Source: Pseudoalteromonas sp. XMcav2-N (lineage in GTDB: Bacteria > Pseudomonadota > Gammaproteobacteria > Enterobacterales > Alteromonadaceae). From it: a stretch of DNA of 64,000 bases. A program made the translations under genes and the position numbers. The notes beneath the pieces are model-generated. The model saw only the letters and a list, made by a program, of their open reading frames with translations. It was not told the DNA's origin and made no database searches. The stretch is taken from assembly GCF_024124545.1 (NCBI RefSeq), contig NZ_JAMXSF010000013.1, positions 95,828-159,827 of the forward strand. The letters are read 5' to 3'. This document shows positions 18,664-27,001 of the stretch, piece by piece. Numbering within the stretch: the first letter of the stretch is position 1; each line of letters opens with the position of its first letter.

Positions 18664-19700
18664 TGCATATCTCCCCAGCTTAACTGCATCCCGCGTACCA
18701 AAGCTTTGTTTACTGTGCGGCCAATAACATCCGGCAGGGATTTGGGCATAATTTCTCCGCCACCTGGTCGCATCTGTGCAACATGCTCTGGCGTGATCCG
18801 CTCCCCTGCTTTGATGTCTTTGACGATATACACACAGCGGCGTGCTTTAGACGCCTCGCTGGGATAATGAACTTGCCCCATTGCCAGCTCAATTTGCCGA
18901 ACACCATGCACTAAATCAGCCAGTTCATCGGGCGTCATAGAGAAGAAACTGTCTGCGGTGTTATCCTCTTTACTCATCACAAAATGCTTTTCAATCATGC
19001 ATGCACCGACCGCCACTGAGGCCAGCGGTACATCATTCCCTAAAGTATGGTCAGATAAGCCTACAGGGCAACCAAATGCCTCTCGCATATGTGGGATAGT
19101 ACGCAGGTTTATGCTGTTGGCCGGAGCAGGATAGGTGCTGGTACATTTCATCAGACATAATTCTTTAATACCCGCGTCTTCAGCTACCTTCACCGCCTCC
19201 GCAATCTCTACCAGAGTGGCGCCGCCCGTTGACATGATCACGGGCTTGTTGGTGGCCGCCACATCTCGGATCAGTTGATGGTCAATCAGTTCCGGTGAAG
19301 CAATTTTATAGGCCGGCGCATTCAGTTGAGCCAGCAGTTCGACTGCAGTTTTATCAAAGGGTGAGGAAAAACAGGTGATGCCAATTTTTTCAGCCAGCTC
19401 AAACAACTCAGCATGAAAATCCCAGGGCATATAGGCCCCTTTATATAAGTCATATAAATACTGACCCTGCCAGGGGCCGGTTGCCTCAAAATGCGGCAGT
19501 TTGCAGTCCATAGTCAAAGTATCTGCTGTGTAGGTTTGCAGCTTTATGGCATTCGCACCGGCTTCTTTGGCAGCATAAACCAGCTCTTTGGCTTTACTTA
19601 GTGATTGGCCATGATTTGCAGACATCTCTGCGATGATGTAGCAAGGTTGGTCATGGCCGACACTCTGACCTGCAATGTTGAAACCTGATTGAAACGTCAT
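18660..19700 (-). CDS. pseI: Pseudaminic acid synthase, PseI (NeuB family)
   Basis: PseI condenses the free 2,4-diacetamido-2,4,6-trideoxy hexose with phosphoenolpyruvate to form the nine-carbon nonulosonic acid. The 346-residue protein has the NeuB barrel (YIIAEMSANHGQSLSKA, AIKLQTYTADT, CFSSPFDKTAVE, LMKCTSTYPAP, GLSDHTLG, EKHFV) and a C-terminal SAF antifreeze-like domain (YIVKDIKAGERIT). YTADT and ANHGQ are typical of PseI. It is expressed with the carrier protein by an ATGA overlap. Confidence 0.94.
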   Translation of the reverse strand: MTFQSGFNIAGQSVGHDQPCYIIAEMSANHGQSLSKAKELVYAAKEAGANAIKLQTYTADTLTMDCKLPHFEATGPWQGQYLYDLYKGAYMPWDFHAELFELAEKIGITCFSSPFDKTAVELLAQLNAPAYKIASPELIDHQLIRDVAATNKPVIMSTGGATLVEIAEAVKVAEDAGIKELCLMKCTSTYPAPANSINLRTIPHMREAFGCPVGLSDHTLGNDVPLASVAVGACMIEKHFVMSKEDNTADSFFSMTPDELADLVHGVRQIELAMGQVHYPSEASKARRCVYIVKDIKAGERITPEHVAQMRPGGGEIMPKSLPDVIGRTVNKALVRGMQLSWGDMQ

Positions 19701-19773
19701 GATGTTCTCAAATTCAATTTAACTTATTTATTATCTTAGCTTTTTTGAGGTTCCCTGTCTTTGATGTCTTGAA

Positions 19774-20874
19774 TCACAGCAAGCTTGGTTTAGGTACAGC
19801 GTACAATTGTGTTTCCAAAAGCCAATGCCCCTCTTGTCTCAGATAGTAATGATACCGACCCGGAGCATATGATTCGATCAATAACGGGATTCTCCACAAA
19901 TCCTCAGGTGTATGATACAAAGATAATGCCAATGTTGGTGTGTATTTAGAAATATATTCACCAGCCTGGCACAATGCATCAAAATCAGCGCCTTCAATGT
20001 CCATTTTCAATACGTTACACTTTACTTGATGCATTATAGTACCGAGGTTAACACTCTCAACCAAACAATTTGGTGGTACCTCTTCGTCCGCGGCAACTAC
20101 GCTGACAACCGTAGCTGACGAATTCTCTTCGACTCTAAGCCTTTGTCCTTCAGGGAGTCCAACAGCAAGACGACGTATATTGACAGGCTTACCCTCTACA
20201 CCCATAGCAAGTATACGATTGAGAAACAGTTTGATATTGTTAGCGCTGGCTTCAAGTGCCGTGTAATCCTCAATAGACGTCGCATAACGCGAATAGAAAG
20301 CTGCAAAAGTGTCACCATCAAACGCTCCAATGTCTAAAATACGCATCGTATCATATTGATATAAATCAGGTATCCCTGGTGGAAAGTACATCTCGTATTG
20401 CTCCGGTATCGGGTAATACTGCCGGCAGGGATTACTACGATAGTTAACAATCTGCTCAAAAGTGTGCCGTGACCGTTGATCACTGAGCAAAGATAAAACC
20501 GCTTCACAACAGGTTTTGTTTATCTGGCTGCTCGCAGGTGCCTGCATCCATAACACACCACACTCATTCAATTTCCGAAGAGCCTCAGGGAACATGTCAA
20601 ATGCAACCAACGTATCTATAATGTGTAGAAATCCAGCCTGACGCAAATCTTCTTCCACCCCACTAAAGCCGAGAATAGTGACAATGATCGGATAGTTGGT
20701 ATCCAGACCCGCCTGTGGAAAAGTAAGACAAGGTACACCTGCATATTCTTTGAACTTGGGCGCTCTGTCTAAAATAGCGCGTGGTCTGAGACCCATTTCC
20801 ATTAGATAGGCTGTTAACGCCTGTCCATAGTGGCTCCCACCATAAACATAAAATTGAGTGTCTGCTAGTTTCAC
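19774..20874 (-). CDS. FkbM-family methyltransferase with N-terminal nucleotide-binding-like domain
   Basis: Protein of 366 residues. The C-terminal half is an FkbM SAM-dependent methyltransferase: RILDIGAFDGDTF motif I, ALEAS, and LKMDIEGADFDAL. The first roughly 100 residues form a separate small alpha/beta domain beginning YVYGGSHYG, with LDRAP and IIVTILGFSG, very like the N-terminus of the protein at 35721-37181. FkbM enzymes O-methylate sugars, so it may methylate the flagellin glycan. GTG start with a GGGGAAGG ribosome-binding site. It is the first gene of the operon that continues into pseI. Confidence 0.86.
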   Translation of the reverse strand: MKLADTQFYVYGGSHYGQALTAYLMEMGLRPRAILDRAPKFKEYAGVPCLTFPQAGLDTNYPIIVTILGFSGVEEDLRQAGFLHIIDTLVAFDMFPEALRKLNECGVLWMQAPASSQINKTCCEAVLSLLSDQRSRHTFEQIVNYRSNPCRQYYPIPEQYEMYFPPGIPDLYQYDTMRILDIGAFDGDTFAAFYSRYATSIEDYTALEASANNIKLFLNRILAMGVEGKPVNIRRLAVGLPEGQRLRVEENSSATVVSVVAADEEVPPNCLVESVNLGTIMHQVKCNVLKMDIEGADFDALCQAGEYISKYTPTLALSLYHTPEDLWRIPLLIESYAPGRYHYYLRQEGHWLLETQLYAVPKPSLL

Positions 20875-21195
20875 TGCCTTCCCCTGTTAACTTACTTTCA
20901 ATCTAGCATGTGTGCACTACTCCTACTTCCACAGCTACTTCTACTACCGCCTTATAAAAACAGATTTACTATTGTATATAAAGCGTTTCTTATACGTTAA
21001 CTCTATGCATGGTTGTCCTGGGGTGCAAGATTCCACAGTCATAATCAGACTTTATTATAAATAACGAGCAACTATTGAGTTACTTTTGTACAGAACCACC
21101 AACTCACTCTATGGATATCCGAATTTGGCTTTACTTGCCTGATGTCACTCATATAATATCCAAACCAACACTGAGCTCCAGCGAATAGGTTTATC
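20875..21195. other. Divergent intergenic region, FkbM gene / spsF-like gene
   Basis: About 320 bases. It holds the sigma-70-like promoter for the plus-strand gene (21130-21157) and must hold the promoter of the minus-strand FkbM-pseI operon. For the latter I see only A/T-rich candidates near 20980-21000, and no sigma-54 or sigma-28 site. Confidence 0.5.
21130..21157 (+). promoter_or_regulatory. Probable sigma-70 promoter of the spsF-like gene
   Basis: TTTACT, 16-base spacer, perfect TATAAT (21152-21157). The predicted start near 21164 gives a leader of about 32 bases. Confidence 0.5.
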
Positions 21196-21921
21196 TTGAA
21201 GGACGTGCAAATAATTATTCAGGCCAGAATGACTTCTACCCGCCTTCCTGGCAAAGTGATGCTGCCATTGTGTACCAGCTCGGTACTTCAGGTGATGCTA
21301 GAACGTCTTGGTGATTTGGCCAAACACGTTATCATTGCAACCACGGATGATGGCACAGAGCACCCAATCGTAGAATTGTGCGAAAGAATGGGCATAAACT
21401 ATTTTCGGGGCAGCACAGAAGATGTGCTAAGTCGATACTACCTGGCTGCGACCCAATTCGGTGCTCAAAGTGATACTGCGATTGTTCGTCTAACCAGTGA
21501 TTGCCCCCTGATCGATGCAACGCTTGTCTCGCAGGCTATTCACTATTATCAAAATCATGACGTCGACATGGTCAGCCTGGGACCCCATAGCGGATTTCCA
21601 CGTGGGCTGGACACATGTGTGTTTGCCTATCACCTGCTTAAACGCACACATCAAAAGGCCACTCATTCATCAGACAGAGAACATGTCACCTTAGGTATGG
21701 CAAAGTTCAGCACTATGAATAGCCATATCATTAGCGCAGGAGACGATCACAGCCATTATCGCCTGACACTGGATGAACCAGATGACTACACTGCAATTCA
21801 GGCGATTTATCAGCAATTTAATAATAATCTATGCTTTAGTTACAGTGAGTTATTAGAAACATTAAAGAACCATCCCCACCTTGCCGATATAAATAAGCAC
21901 GTTGAACAAAAAACTGTCTAA
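21196..21921 (+). CDS. SpsF-family cytidylyltransferase, candidate CMP-pseudaminate synthetase
   Basis: The 241-residue protein starts with IIIQARMTSTRLPGKVMLPL-type sequence, the nucleotide-binding signature of the SpsF/CMP-KDO synthetase family. It also has VRLTSDCPLIDA, the usual metal and sugar site. SpsF proteins occur beside NeuB-type synthases in spore-coat and flagellar sugar clusters. No classical PseF is seen in this window, so this is the best candidate for activating pseudaminic acid with CTP (inference). The start is TTG with an AGG six bases upstream. Divergent from the pseI operon. Confidence 0.82.
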   Translation: MKDVQIIIQARMTSTRLPGKVMLPLCTSSVLQVMLERLGDLAKHVIIATTDDGTEHPIVELCERMGINYFRGSTEDVLSRYYLAATQFGAQSDTAIVRLTSDCPLIDATLVSQAIHYYQNHDVDMVSLGPHSGFPRGLDTCVFAYHLLKRTHQKATHSSDREHVTLGMAKFSTMNSHIISAGDDHSHYRLTLDEPDDYTAIQAIYQQFNNNLCFSYSELLETLKNHPHLADINKHVEQKTV

Positions 21922-21935
21922 CACAGCGTAAGTCA

Positions 21936-21966
21936 ATGGCGCCCGCACACATGGGCGTAATTTTTG
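21936..21966 (+). terminator. Possible terminator after the spsF-like gene
   Basis: Short stem CGCCC/GGGCG (21940-21957) with an eight-base loop and a T-run three bases later. Modest strength. Confidence 0.4.
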
Positions 21967-22015
21967 CTAGAGCATTGTCATGCCAGGTGATTAAAGTATT
22001 CAAAAAGAGAGAACA

Positions 22016-22963
22016 ATGAGCAATAAAACCGTTTTAGTGACCGGTGCCACCGGGTATAAGGGCACGGTATTAGTACCTAAGCTGCTCGCCAAAGGCTATC
22101 AGGTTATCGCACTGGATACCCAGTGGTTTGGTAACTTCCTGCCGGAACATAAAAACCTTACGGTGATAAAAGGTGACGTGCGTCATACCTCAGACATTGA
22201 GCTGAGCGGTGTAAACAGCATCATTCACCTCGCCTCTATCGCCAACGACCCTTGCGGTGACTTAGACCCTAAACTGACCTGGGAAGTGAGTGCACTGGCA
22301 ACCATGCAACTGGCTGATAAAGCCAAACGCGCTGGGATAAAACAATTTATCTACGCATCCTCGGGCAGTGTTTACGGCGTCAAAGATGAAGCGCAGGTCA
22401 CTGAAGACCTCACCCTCGAACCAATCTCAGAATATAACAAAACTAAAATGGTTGCCGAGCGTGTATTGCTGAGCTACGCGGATGATATGGCTGTACAAAT
22501 TGTTCGTCCTGCAACAGTTTGTGGTTTATCTCCCCGTCAACGCCTGGATGTATCCGTCAATATGTTGACGATGCAGGCGCTTGAGAATGGCAAAATCACT
22601 GTATTTGGCGGTGCCCAGGTGCGTCCAAACATCCATATCGACGATATTACTGACCTGTACATTTACATGCTGGAACATCCAGAAAAAACCAGCGGTGTAT
22701 TCAATGCCGGATTTGAGAATATCTCCATTATGGATATTGCAAATATGGTAAAGGCTCAGGTTGATTGTGACATTGAGGTAACCCCATCGAATGACCCAAG
22801 GTGCTACCGGATCAACTCAGATAAACTGCTGGCGACAGGATTTAAACCCACCAAAAATGTCGCCACTGCGATTGAAGAACTGATCAGCGCCTATCGTGCT
22901 GGCCAGTTAAAAAATGAAGATCGCTTCTATAACCTTAAATGGATGCAGCGAGAAGTATTATGA
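22016..22963 (+). CDS. NAD-dependent sugar epimerase/dehydratase
   Basis: Extended short-chain dehydrogenase of 315 residues. It has the glycine motif GATGYKG, the serine segment ASSGSVYG and the YNKTK catalytic pair. It acts on a nucleotide sugar, but whether as epimerase or dehydratase cannot be told. It is the first gene of the long plus-strand operon and overlaps the SIS isomerase gene by four bases (ATGA). GAGAGAAC provides a ribosome-binding site. Pairing with a GmhA-like isomerase suggests work on a heptose nucleotide. Confidence 0.85.
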   Translation: MSNKTVLVTGATGYKGTVLVPKLLAKGYQVIALDTQWFGNFLPEHKNLTVIKGDVRHTSDIELSGVNSIIHLASIANDPCGDLDPKLTWEVSALATMQLADKAKRAGIKQFIYASSGSVYGVKDEAQVTEDLTLEPISEYNKTKMVAERVLLSYADDMAVQIVRPATVCGLSPRQRLDVSVNMLTMQALENGKITVFGGAQVRPNIHIDDITDLYIYMLEHPEKTSGVFNAGFENISIMDIANMVKAQVDCDIEVTPSNDPRCYRINSDKLLATGFKPTKNVATAIEELISAYRAGQLKNEDRFYNLKWMQREVL

Positions 22964-23574
22964 GTAAACAACAAGGCATCGTCGCCCCCATACCACGCCA
23001 GGATCCGATTGTCGCTCTGACTGAGGACTATGTTCACACGCTCAGCCAGGTACTGACACAACTTGATGGTAATGCAGTCAAGCAGCTGGTCAGCACTTTG
23101 CTGGATATGAAAGCCAACGGCGGTACCTTGTATTTGTGTGGCAACGGTGGCTCGGCCGCCAATGCCATCCACCTTGCAAACGACTTTACATTTGGTGTTC
23201 ACCCCCAGGGAGATGCCCTGAAAGTGGAAGCACTGGCAGCAAACAGTTCAGTGTTGACATGCCTTGGTAACGACATAGGCTACGACAACATTTTTGCTCA
23301 CCAGCTAAAGGTCAAAGCATCGGCACAAGACGTATTACTCGTACTGTCTGGCAGTGGCAATTCAGGCAACATTATCCGCGCCATAGAGCAAGCCCAGACT
23401 TTGGGTATGCATACCGTTGGAATACTCGGGTTTGATGGCGGTCACGCCAAGCGACTGGTCGACCAGGTATTTCACTTTGCTATTCAGGACATGCAGATAT
23501 CAGAAGACACCCAGGTGGTGCTGGGTCACATTTTAATGAAGGCCTTATACGAAGAATTAAAAGCAGGAAATTAA
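22960..23574 (+). CDS. SIS-domain phosphosugar isomerase (GmhA-like)
   Basis: The 204-residue protein has the SIS fold of sedoheptulose-7-phosphate isomerase: LCGNGGSAANAIHLANDF, TCLGNDIGYDNIF, and LSGSGNSGNI. GmhA makes D-glycero-D-manno-heptose 7-phosphate, the first step of NDP-heptose synthesis. ATG 22960 is preferred over an in-frame ATG at 22939, because it forms an ATGA overlap and has GAGAAG upstream. The kinase and nucleotidyltransferase genes at 37185 and 38632 would complete such a pathway. Confidence 0.85.
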   Translation: MSKQQGIVAPIPRQDPIVALTEDYVHTLSQVLTQLDGNAVKQLVSTLLDMKANGGTLYLCGNGGSAANAIHLANDFTFGVHPQGDALKVEALAANSSVLTCLGNDIGYDNIFAHQLKVKASAQDVLLVLSGSGNSGNIIRAIEQAQTLGMHTVGILGFDGGHAKRLVDQVFHFAIQDMQISEDTQVVLGHILMKALYEELKAGN

Positions 23575-24858
23575 ATGTCTACTGTAGTTTATGGTATTAC
23601 AGCCTCTACCGACATGTTTGTTCGCTCAGAGTTTAACAATGACGACAACATCTATGCGTGTACATCTGGTGGAGAAGAATTCATGGGAGAGACAGCTATC
23701 TCCCTGCAAGCATTATCTGAGCTTGAAAATAAACAAGACCTCAGAGTAGTGATTTGTTCGGAGTTTGTCCTCGACATTTTGAATTCTCTGCAAAATATCG
23801 GTATTTCCATTGAGCAGTCATTCTTTTTTAACCATACCAGTGGTCAGCTGGTCCCGTGCGCGGAGTTACTTGCAGACAAAGCAGATGTGAACTCCACATT
23901 ATTTGCTTTCTATGACTTGTCTTACAATTTACCGTGTTTTGATGTCACAACTTTCGTGGTACTTGCTGAAATCGAAAGACAAAAACAAAACAAAAAATTC
24001 ATTCAGTTTGTTATTCTGCCCAGTCGCTGTGAAAATACGACCGAAGTCAACGTGTTCCACGACAAGCAAGACGCTAACTGGCGAATTGAAAAGCTCGTTA
24101 AACCTATGTTTTCCTGTTTACCTGCTTGTATCGGTATCGATCAGCCTTTCTCGAAAAGTTGTGTAGACTTTTATAAAAAGCTGAATGTTTGTACGTATCC
24201 AGATAATTATTTCAATAACCCTCGTCAGTTAGCGGGGGATTTCACTATTTTGAAATCCTATGTCAACGACAAAATCAAACTCAGTAACCTGATACCGCCT
24301 AAGCAAGCGAGTGCTATTGTGGCAGAGTATATTCGCCATCAGGTAGGTGACAAAAAGCTGATAACCATCACCTTACGTGAATACTGGTCAAATGCAGAAC
24401 ACAGAAATAGCAATGTAAATGCCTGGCTAGATTTTGTCTTGTCTCTGGATAGAAATGAGTATTACCCTCTCATTGTCCGAGATACCTACAAGGTAAGTGA
24501 GCCACTGCCCGATAAATATAGCGATTTACCAACCTACCCGGAAGCGTCTGTTGACCTTAGTATCAGGCTTGCGTTGTATCACAAAGCATACATAAATATG
24601 GGCGTAGACAATGGACCACTCTATCCCATTAGTTACCTTGCTGGTGCTCGCTCAATTATTTTTAGGTTTCAAACCAACGACATTCCAAATTTGTCTGATA
24701 GAAGTAACGAAAAGCACTTCTTTGAGGTAGGTAAGAACCACTTTTTTAATGATAACCCATTCCAAATCAATGCTTGGATGAATGATTCACTTGAGAACAT
24801 TCAGGCGCAGTTTTTCTCATTAGATTCAAAAATAAAAGAGGCTAACAGTACACTATGA
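23575..24858 (+). CDS. Uncharacterised protein, possible GT-B-like glycosyltransferase
   Basis: I do not recognise a family with certainty. The 427-residue protein starts directly after the previous stop. It has an N-terminal alpha/beta part, then a C-terminal half with LITITLREYWSNAEH, VLSLDRNEYYPLIVRD and NMGVDNGPLYPISYLAGA. The layout (beta strand plus basic residue, then an acidic/glycine motif near the end) recalls the donor half of GT-B enzymes such as heptosyltransferases. No signal peptide or membrane span. Base composition is visibly more A/T-rich than in the flagellar genes. It overlaps the next gene by four bases. Confidence 0.55.
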   Translation: MSTVVYGITASTDMFVRSEFNNDDNIYACTSGGEEFMGETAISLQALSELENKQDLRVVICSEFVLDILNSLQNIGISIEQSFFFNHTSGQLVPCAELLADKADVNSTLFAFYDLSYNLPCFDVTTFVVLAEIERQKQNKKFIQFVILPSRCENTTEVNVFHDKQDANWRIEKLVKPMFSCLPACIGIDQPFSKSCVDFYKKLNVCTYPDNYFNNPRQLAGDFTILKSYVNDKIKLSNLIPPKQASAIVAEYIRHQVGDKKLITITLREYWSNAEHRNSNVNAWLDFVLSLDRNEYYPLIVRDTYKVSEPLPDKYSDLPTYPEASVDLSIRLALYHKAYINMGVDNGPLYPISYLAGARSIIFRFQTNDIPNLSDRSNEKHFFEVGKNHFFNDNPFQINAWMNDSLENIQAQFFSLDSKIKEANSTL

Positions 24859-25850
24859 TCGAGTCTCCAGTATTAGTCTTAGGAAGCAACTCATTTTCCG
24901 GTGCCTCTTTTTGCTCTTACCTGCTTAAGCAGGAAAAACAGGTTATTGCGGTCAGTCGCTCAAATGAGCCAAACCCCGTACTGCTCCCCTACAAGTGGCT
25001 TTCTTTAGATCATCAAATTAATTTTCATCAATTGGATCTAAATCACCACCTGGCAGAAATAATGGCGCTGATTGAGAAGTACAAGATACGCCACATCTAC
25101 AATTTTGCGGCTCAAAGCATGGTTGGGCAAAGCTGGCAGTATCCAGAGCACTGGTTCATGACTAATGCCGTATCAACCATAAAGCTCCATAACTTGCTCA
25201 GACAGTACGATGGGCTGGAGAGGTATGTACACGTATCTACACCGGAAGTTTACGGCTCGTGTTCAGGCTTAGTTACTGAGTCCAGACATTACCAACCAAG
25301 TACGCCTTATGCAGTGTCTCGAGCTGCCGCAGATCTGAGCCTACACACCTTCAACGATGTGTATGATTTCCCTGTTGTCTTTACCCGCGCTGCAAATGTA
25401 TTTGGTGAAGGCCAACAGCTTTATCGCATCATCCCTAAAACGATTATGTGTGCCTTAAACAATGAAATCTTGCCGCTGCACGGCGGCGGACACTCTACCC
25501 GCTCCTTCATTCATATGGATGATGTATCAAGTGCAACACACTCCATTGGCGAAAACGGACAAAACGGAGATATTTATCACATCTCCACAACCCGAAACAT
25601 CAGCGTCAGAGAGCTTGTGATGAAAATTTGCGAAATGCTCGGAAAACCATTTGAGCAGGTCTGCCAGGTGAGTGAGGACAGGTTAGGCAAAGATGCCGCC
25701 TATCTTCTGGACAGCCAGAAACTGAAAAGCGAACTGGGCTGGCAAGACACAATCACACTTGAGAATGGCCTGGAACGCACCATCAGCTGGGTAAAAGACA
25801 ACCTGGATACTTTAAACACGCTACCTAAGGACTATGTGCATAAACCATAG
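24855..25850 (+). CDS. NAD-dependent nucleotide-sugar dehydratase/epimerase with YxxxR
   Basis: Extended short-chain dehydrogenase of 331 residues resembling GDP-mannose 4,6-dehydratases: NFAAQSMVGQSW, VHVSTPEVYGS and RSFIHMDDV. Two departures are visible. The glycine motif is GSNSFSG, and the catalytic lysine position in YAVSRAAAD is arginine. Either the reaction differs from the usual dehydratase or the enzyme tolerates the change. Translationally coupled to the gene before it. Confidence 0.83.
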   Translation: MIESPVLVLGSNSFSGASFCSYLLKQEKQVIAVSRSNEPNPVLLPYKWLSLDHQINFHQLDLNHHLAEIMALIEKYKIRHIYNFAAQSMVGQSWQYPEHWFMTNAVSTIKLHNLLRQYDGLERYVHVSTPEVYGSCSGLVTESRHYQPSTPYAVSRAAADLSLHTFNDVYDFPVVFTRAANVFGEGQQLYRIIPKTIMCALNNEILPLHGGGHSTRSFIHMDDVSSATHSIGENGQNGDIYHISTTRNISVRELVMKICEMLGKPFEQVCQVSEDRLGKDAAYLLDSQKLKSELGWQDTITLENGLERTISWVKDNLDTLNTLPKDYVHKP

Positions 25851-25860
25851 AGAAATGGCA

Positions 25861-26520
25861 ATGGGAAAAGAAATAGATTTACTTAAGAATTACCCAAAAG
25901 CAAAACGAGACTTAACTGGGCGATTGGAATCAAAAAGTGAGGCCGTAAGAGCGATTGCGCGCCAATTTGGCAAAGAGTTTTTTGATGGTGAGCGCGATCA
26001 TGGCTACGGTGGCTTTAACTATCATCCCAGATTTTGGCAACCTGTCATTCCTGACTTGATAACACATTTTAACCTCAGTAATGACAGCAGCGTACTGGAT
26101 GTAGGGTGCGCTAAAGGGTTTATGCTATTTGATTTGATGATGGCTTTACCTGATATCCAGCTTAAGGGTATTGATATCTCTGACTATGCTATTGAACATG
26201 CCAAAGATGAGGTTAAACCCCATCTTTTGAACGCATGTGCATCTGACTTGCCTTTTGAAGACAATAGTTTCGACACTGTGATCTCAATCAACACCATACA
26301 CAATCTAGAAGAAGACGCTTGTGCGCTGGCACTCCAGGAAATCGAACGAGTTAGCCGTGGTCAGAGCTTTATCACTGTTGATGCTTATCGTAGTGAGCAA
26401 GAGAAAGCCAGAATGGAAGCCTGGAACCTAACGGCAAAAACCATCAAGCATGTTGACGACTGGAAAAAATTCTTTGAGAAGGTAGGTTACAGTGGAGATT
26501 ACTACTGGTTTATCCCTTAG
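25861..26520 (+). CDS. Class I SAM-dependent methyltransferase
   Basis: Methyltransferase_11-type protein of 219 residues: VLDVGCAKGFMLFDL (motif I), LKGIDISDYAIE, and ASDLPFEDNSFDTVISINTIHNL. Substrate unknown; it lies among sugar-modifying enzymes. The start is uncertain among ATGs at 25834, 25855 and 25861; the last has GAGAAA at a suitable distance. Confidence 0.84.
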   Translation: MGKEIDLLKNYPKAKRDLTGRLESKSEAVRAIARQFGKEFFDGERDHGYGGFNYHPRFWQPVIPDLITHFNLSNDSSVLDVGCAKGFMLFDLMMALPDIQLKGIDISDYAIEHAKDEVKPHLLNACASDLPFEDNSFDTVISINTIHNLEEDACALALQEIERVSRGQSFITVDAYRSEQEKARMEAWNLTAKTIKHVDDWKKFFEKVGYSGDYYWFIP

Positions 26521-26541
26521 TACGTAAATGAGGCGCCGGAG

Positions 26542-26997
26542 ATGTTCGATACTAACGTTGAAGAAGTACACATTCAATTTCAAATTAGCCCAGACTATTC
26601 GCTCGGCGATGCAGTCTCATACCTGTTTACTTCTCTCTTTGTGCGAGCAGCACCTATAACTTTAACTCCTCTGCTAAAAAAAGCAGACTTTGCAATTGCA
26701 AGGTCTACAAGACAAAGCTCAGCCTCTACAGTGAAAAATTCTAGTGCAATCGATTTGTACGGCAGGCTGAGCAGCGGTGTGTGTTTCATGACTGGCAAAC
26801 TCAATGGCCGACTAAGTAGCTGTAACTCAGTGATAAACGAAACTGGTCCTCTTTCACTCAAGTTTTATCAAAAAATAAGAACATTAATGCCTCAGTATTT
26901 TCTCGATGTGCAACAAGTGGCATCACTTAGAAATGTTGCTCACATCAGCGACAGCCCCATTGCGTTTTGTATAGCTACTGTGGATAAGGGTAAATAA
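26542..26997 (+). CDS. Hypothetical protein
   Basis: Protein of 151 residues that I cannot assign. It has no signal peptide or membrane helix and no motif that I recognise. It is serine- and alanine-rich in the middle (ARSTRQSSASTVKNSSA) with three scattered cysteines. It sits in the operon between a methyltransferase and the thiamine-diphosphate enzyme genes, with GAGG eight bases upstream of the ATG. Tight packing makes it a real gene. Confidence 0.65.
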   Translation: MFDTNVEEVHIQFQISPDYSLGDAVSYLFTSLFVRAAPITLTPLLKKADFAIARSTRQSSASTVKNSSAIDLYGRLSSGVCFMTGKLNGRLSSCNSVINETGPLSLKFYQKIRTLMPQYFLDVQQVASLRNVAHISDSPIAFCIATVDKGK

Positions 26998-27001
26998 AAC
27001 C

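Noticed and set aside
21125..21140. TTGG...TTGC upstream of the spsF-like gene as a sigma-54 site
   Set aside because: The GG to GC spacing is 8 instead of 10, which sigma-54 does not accept.
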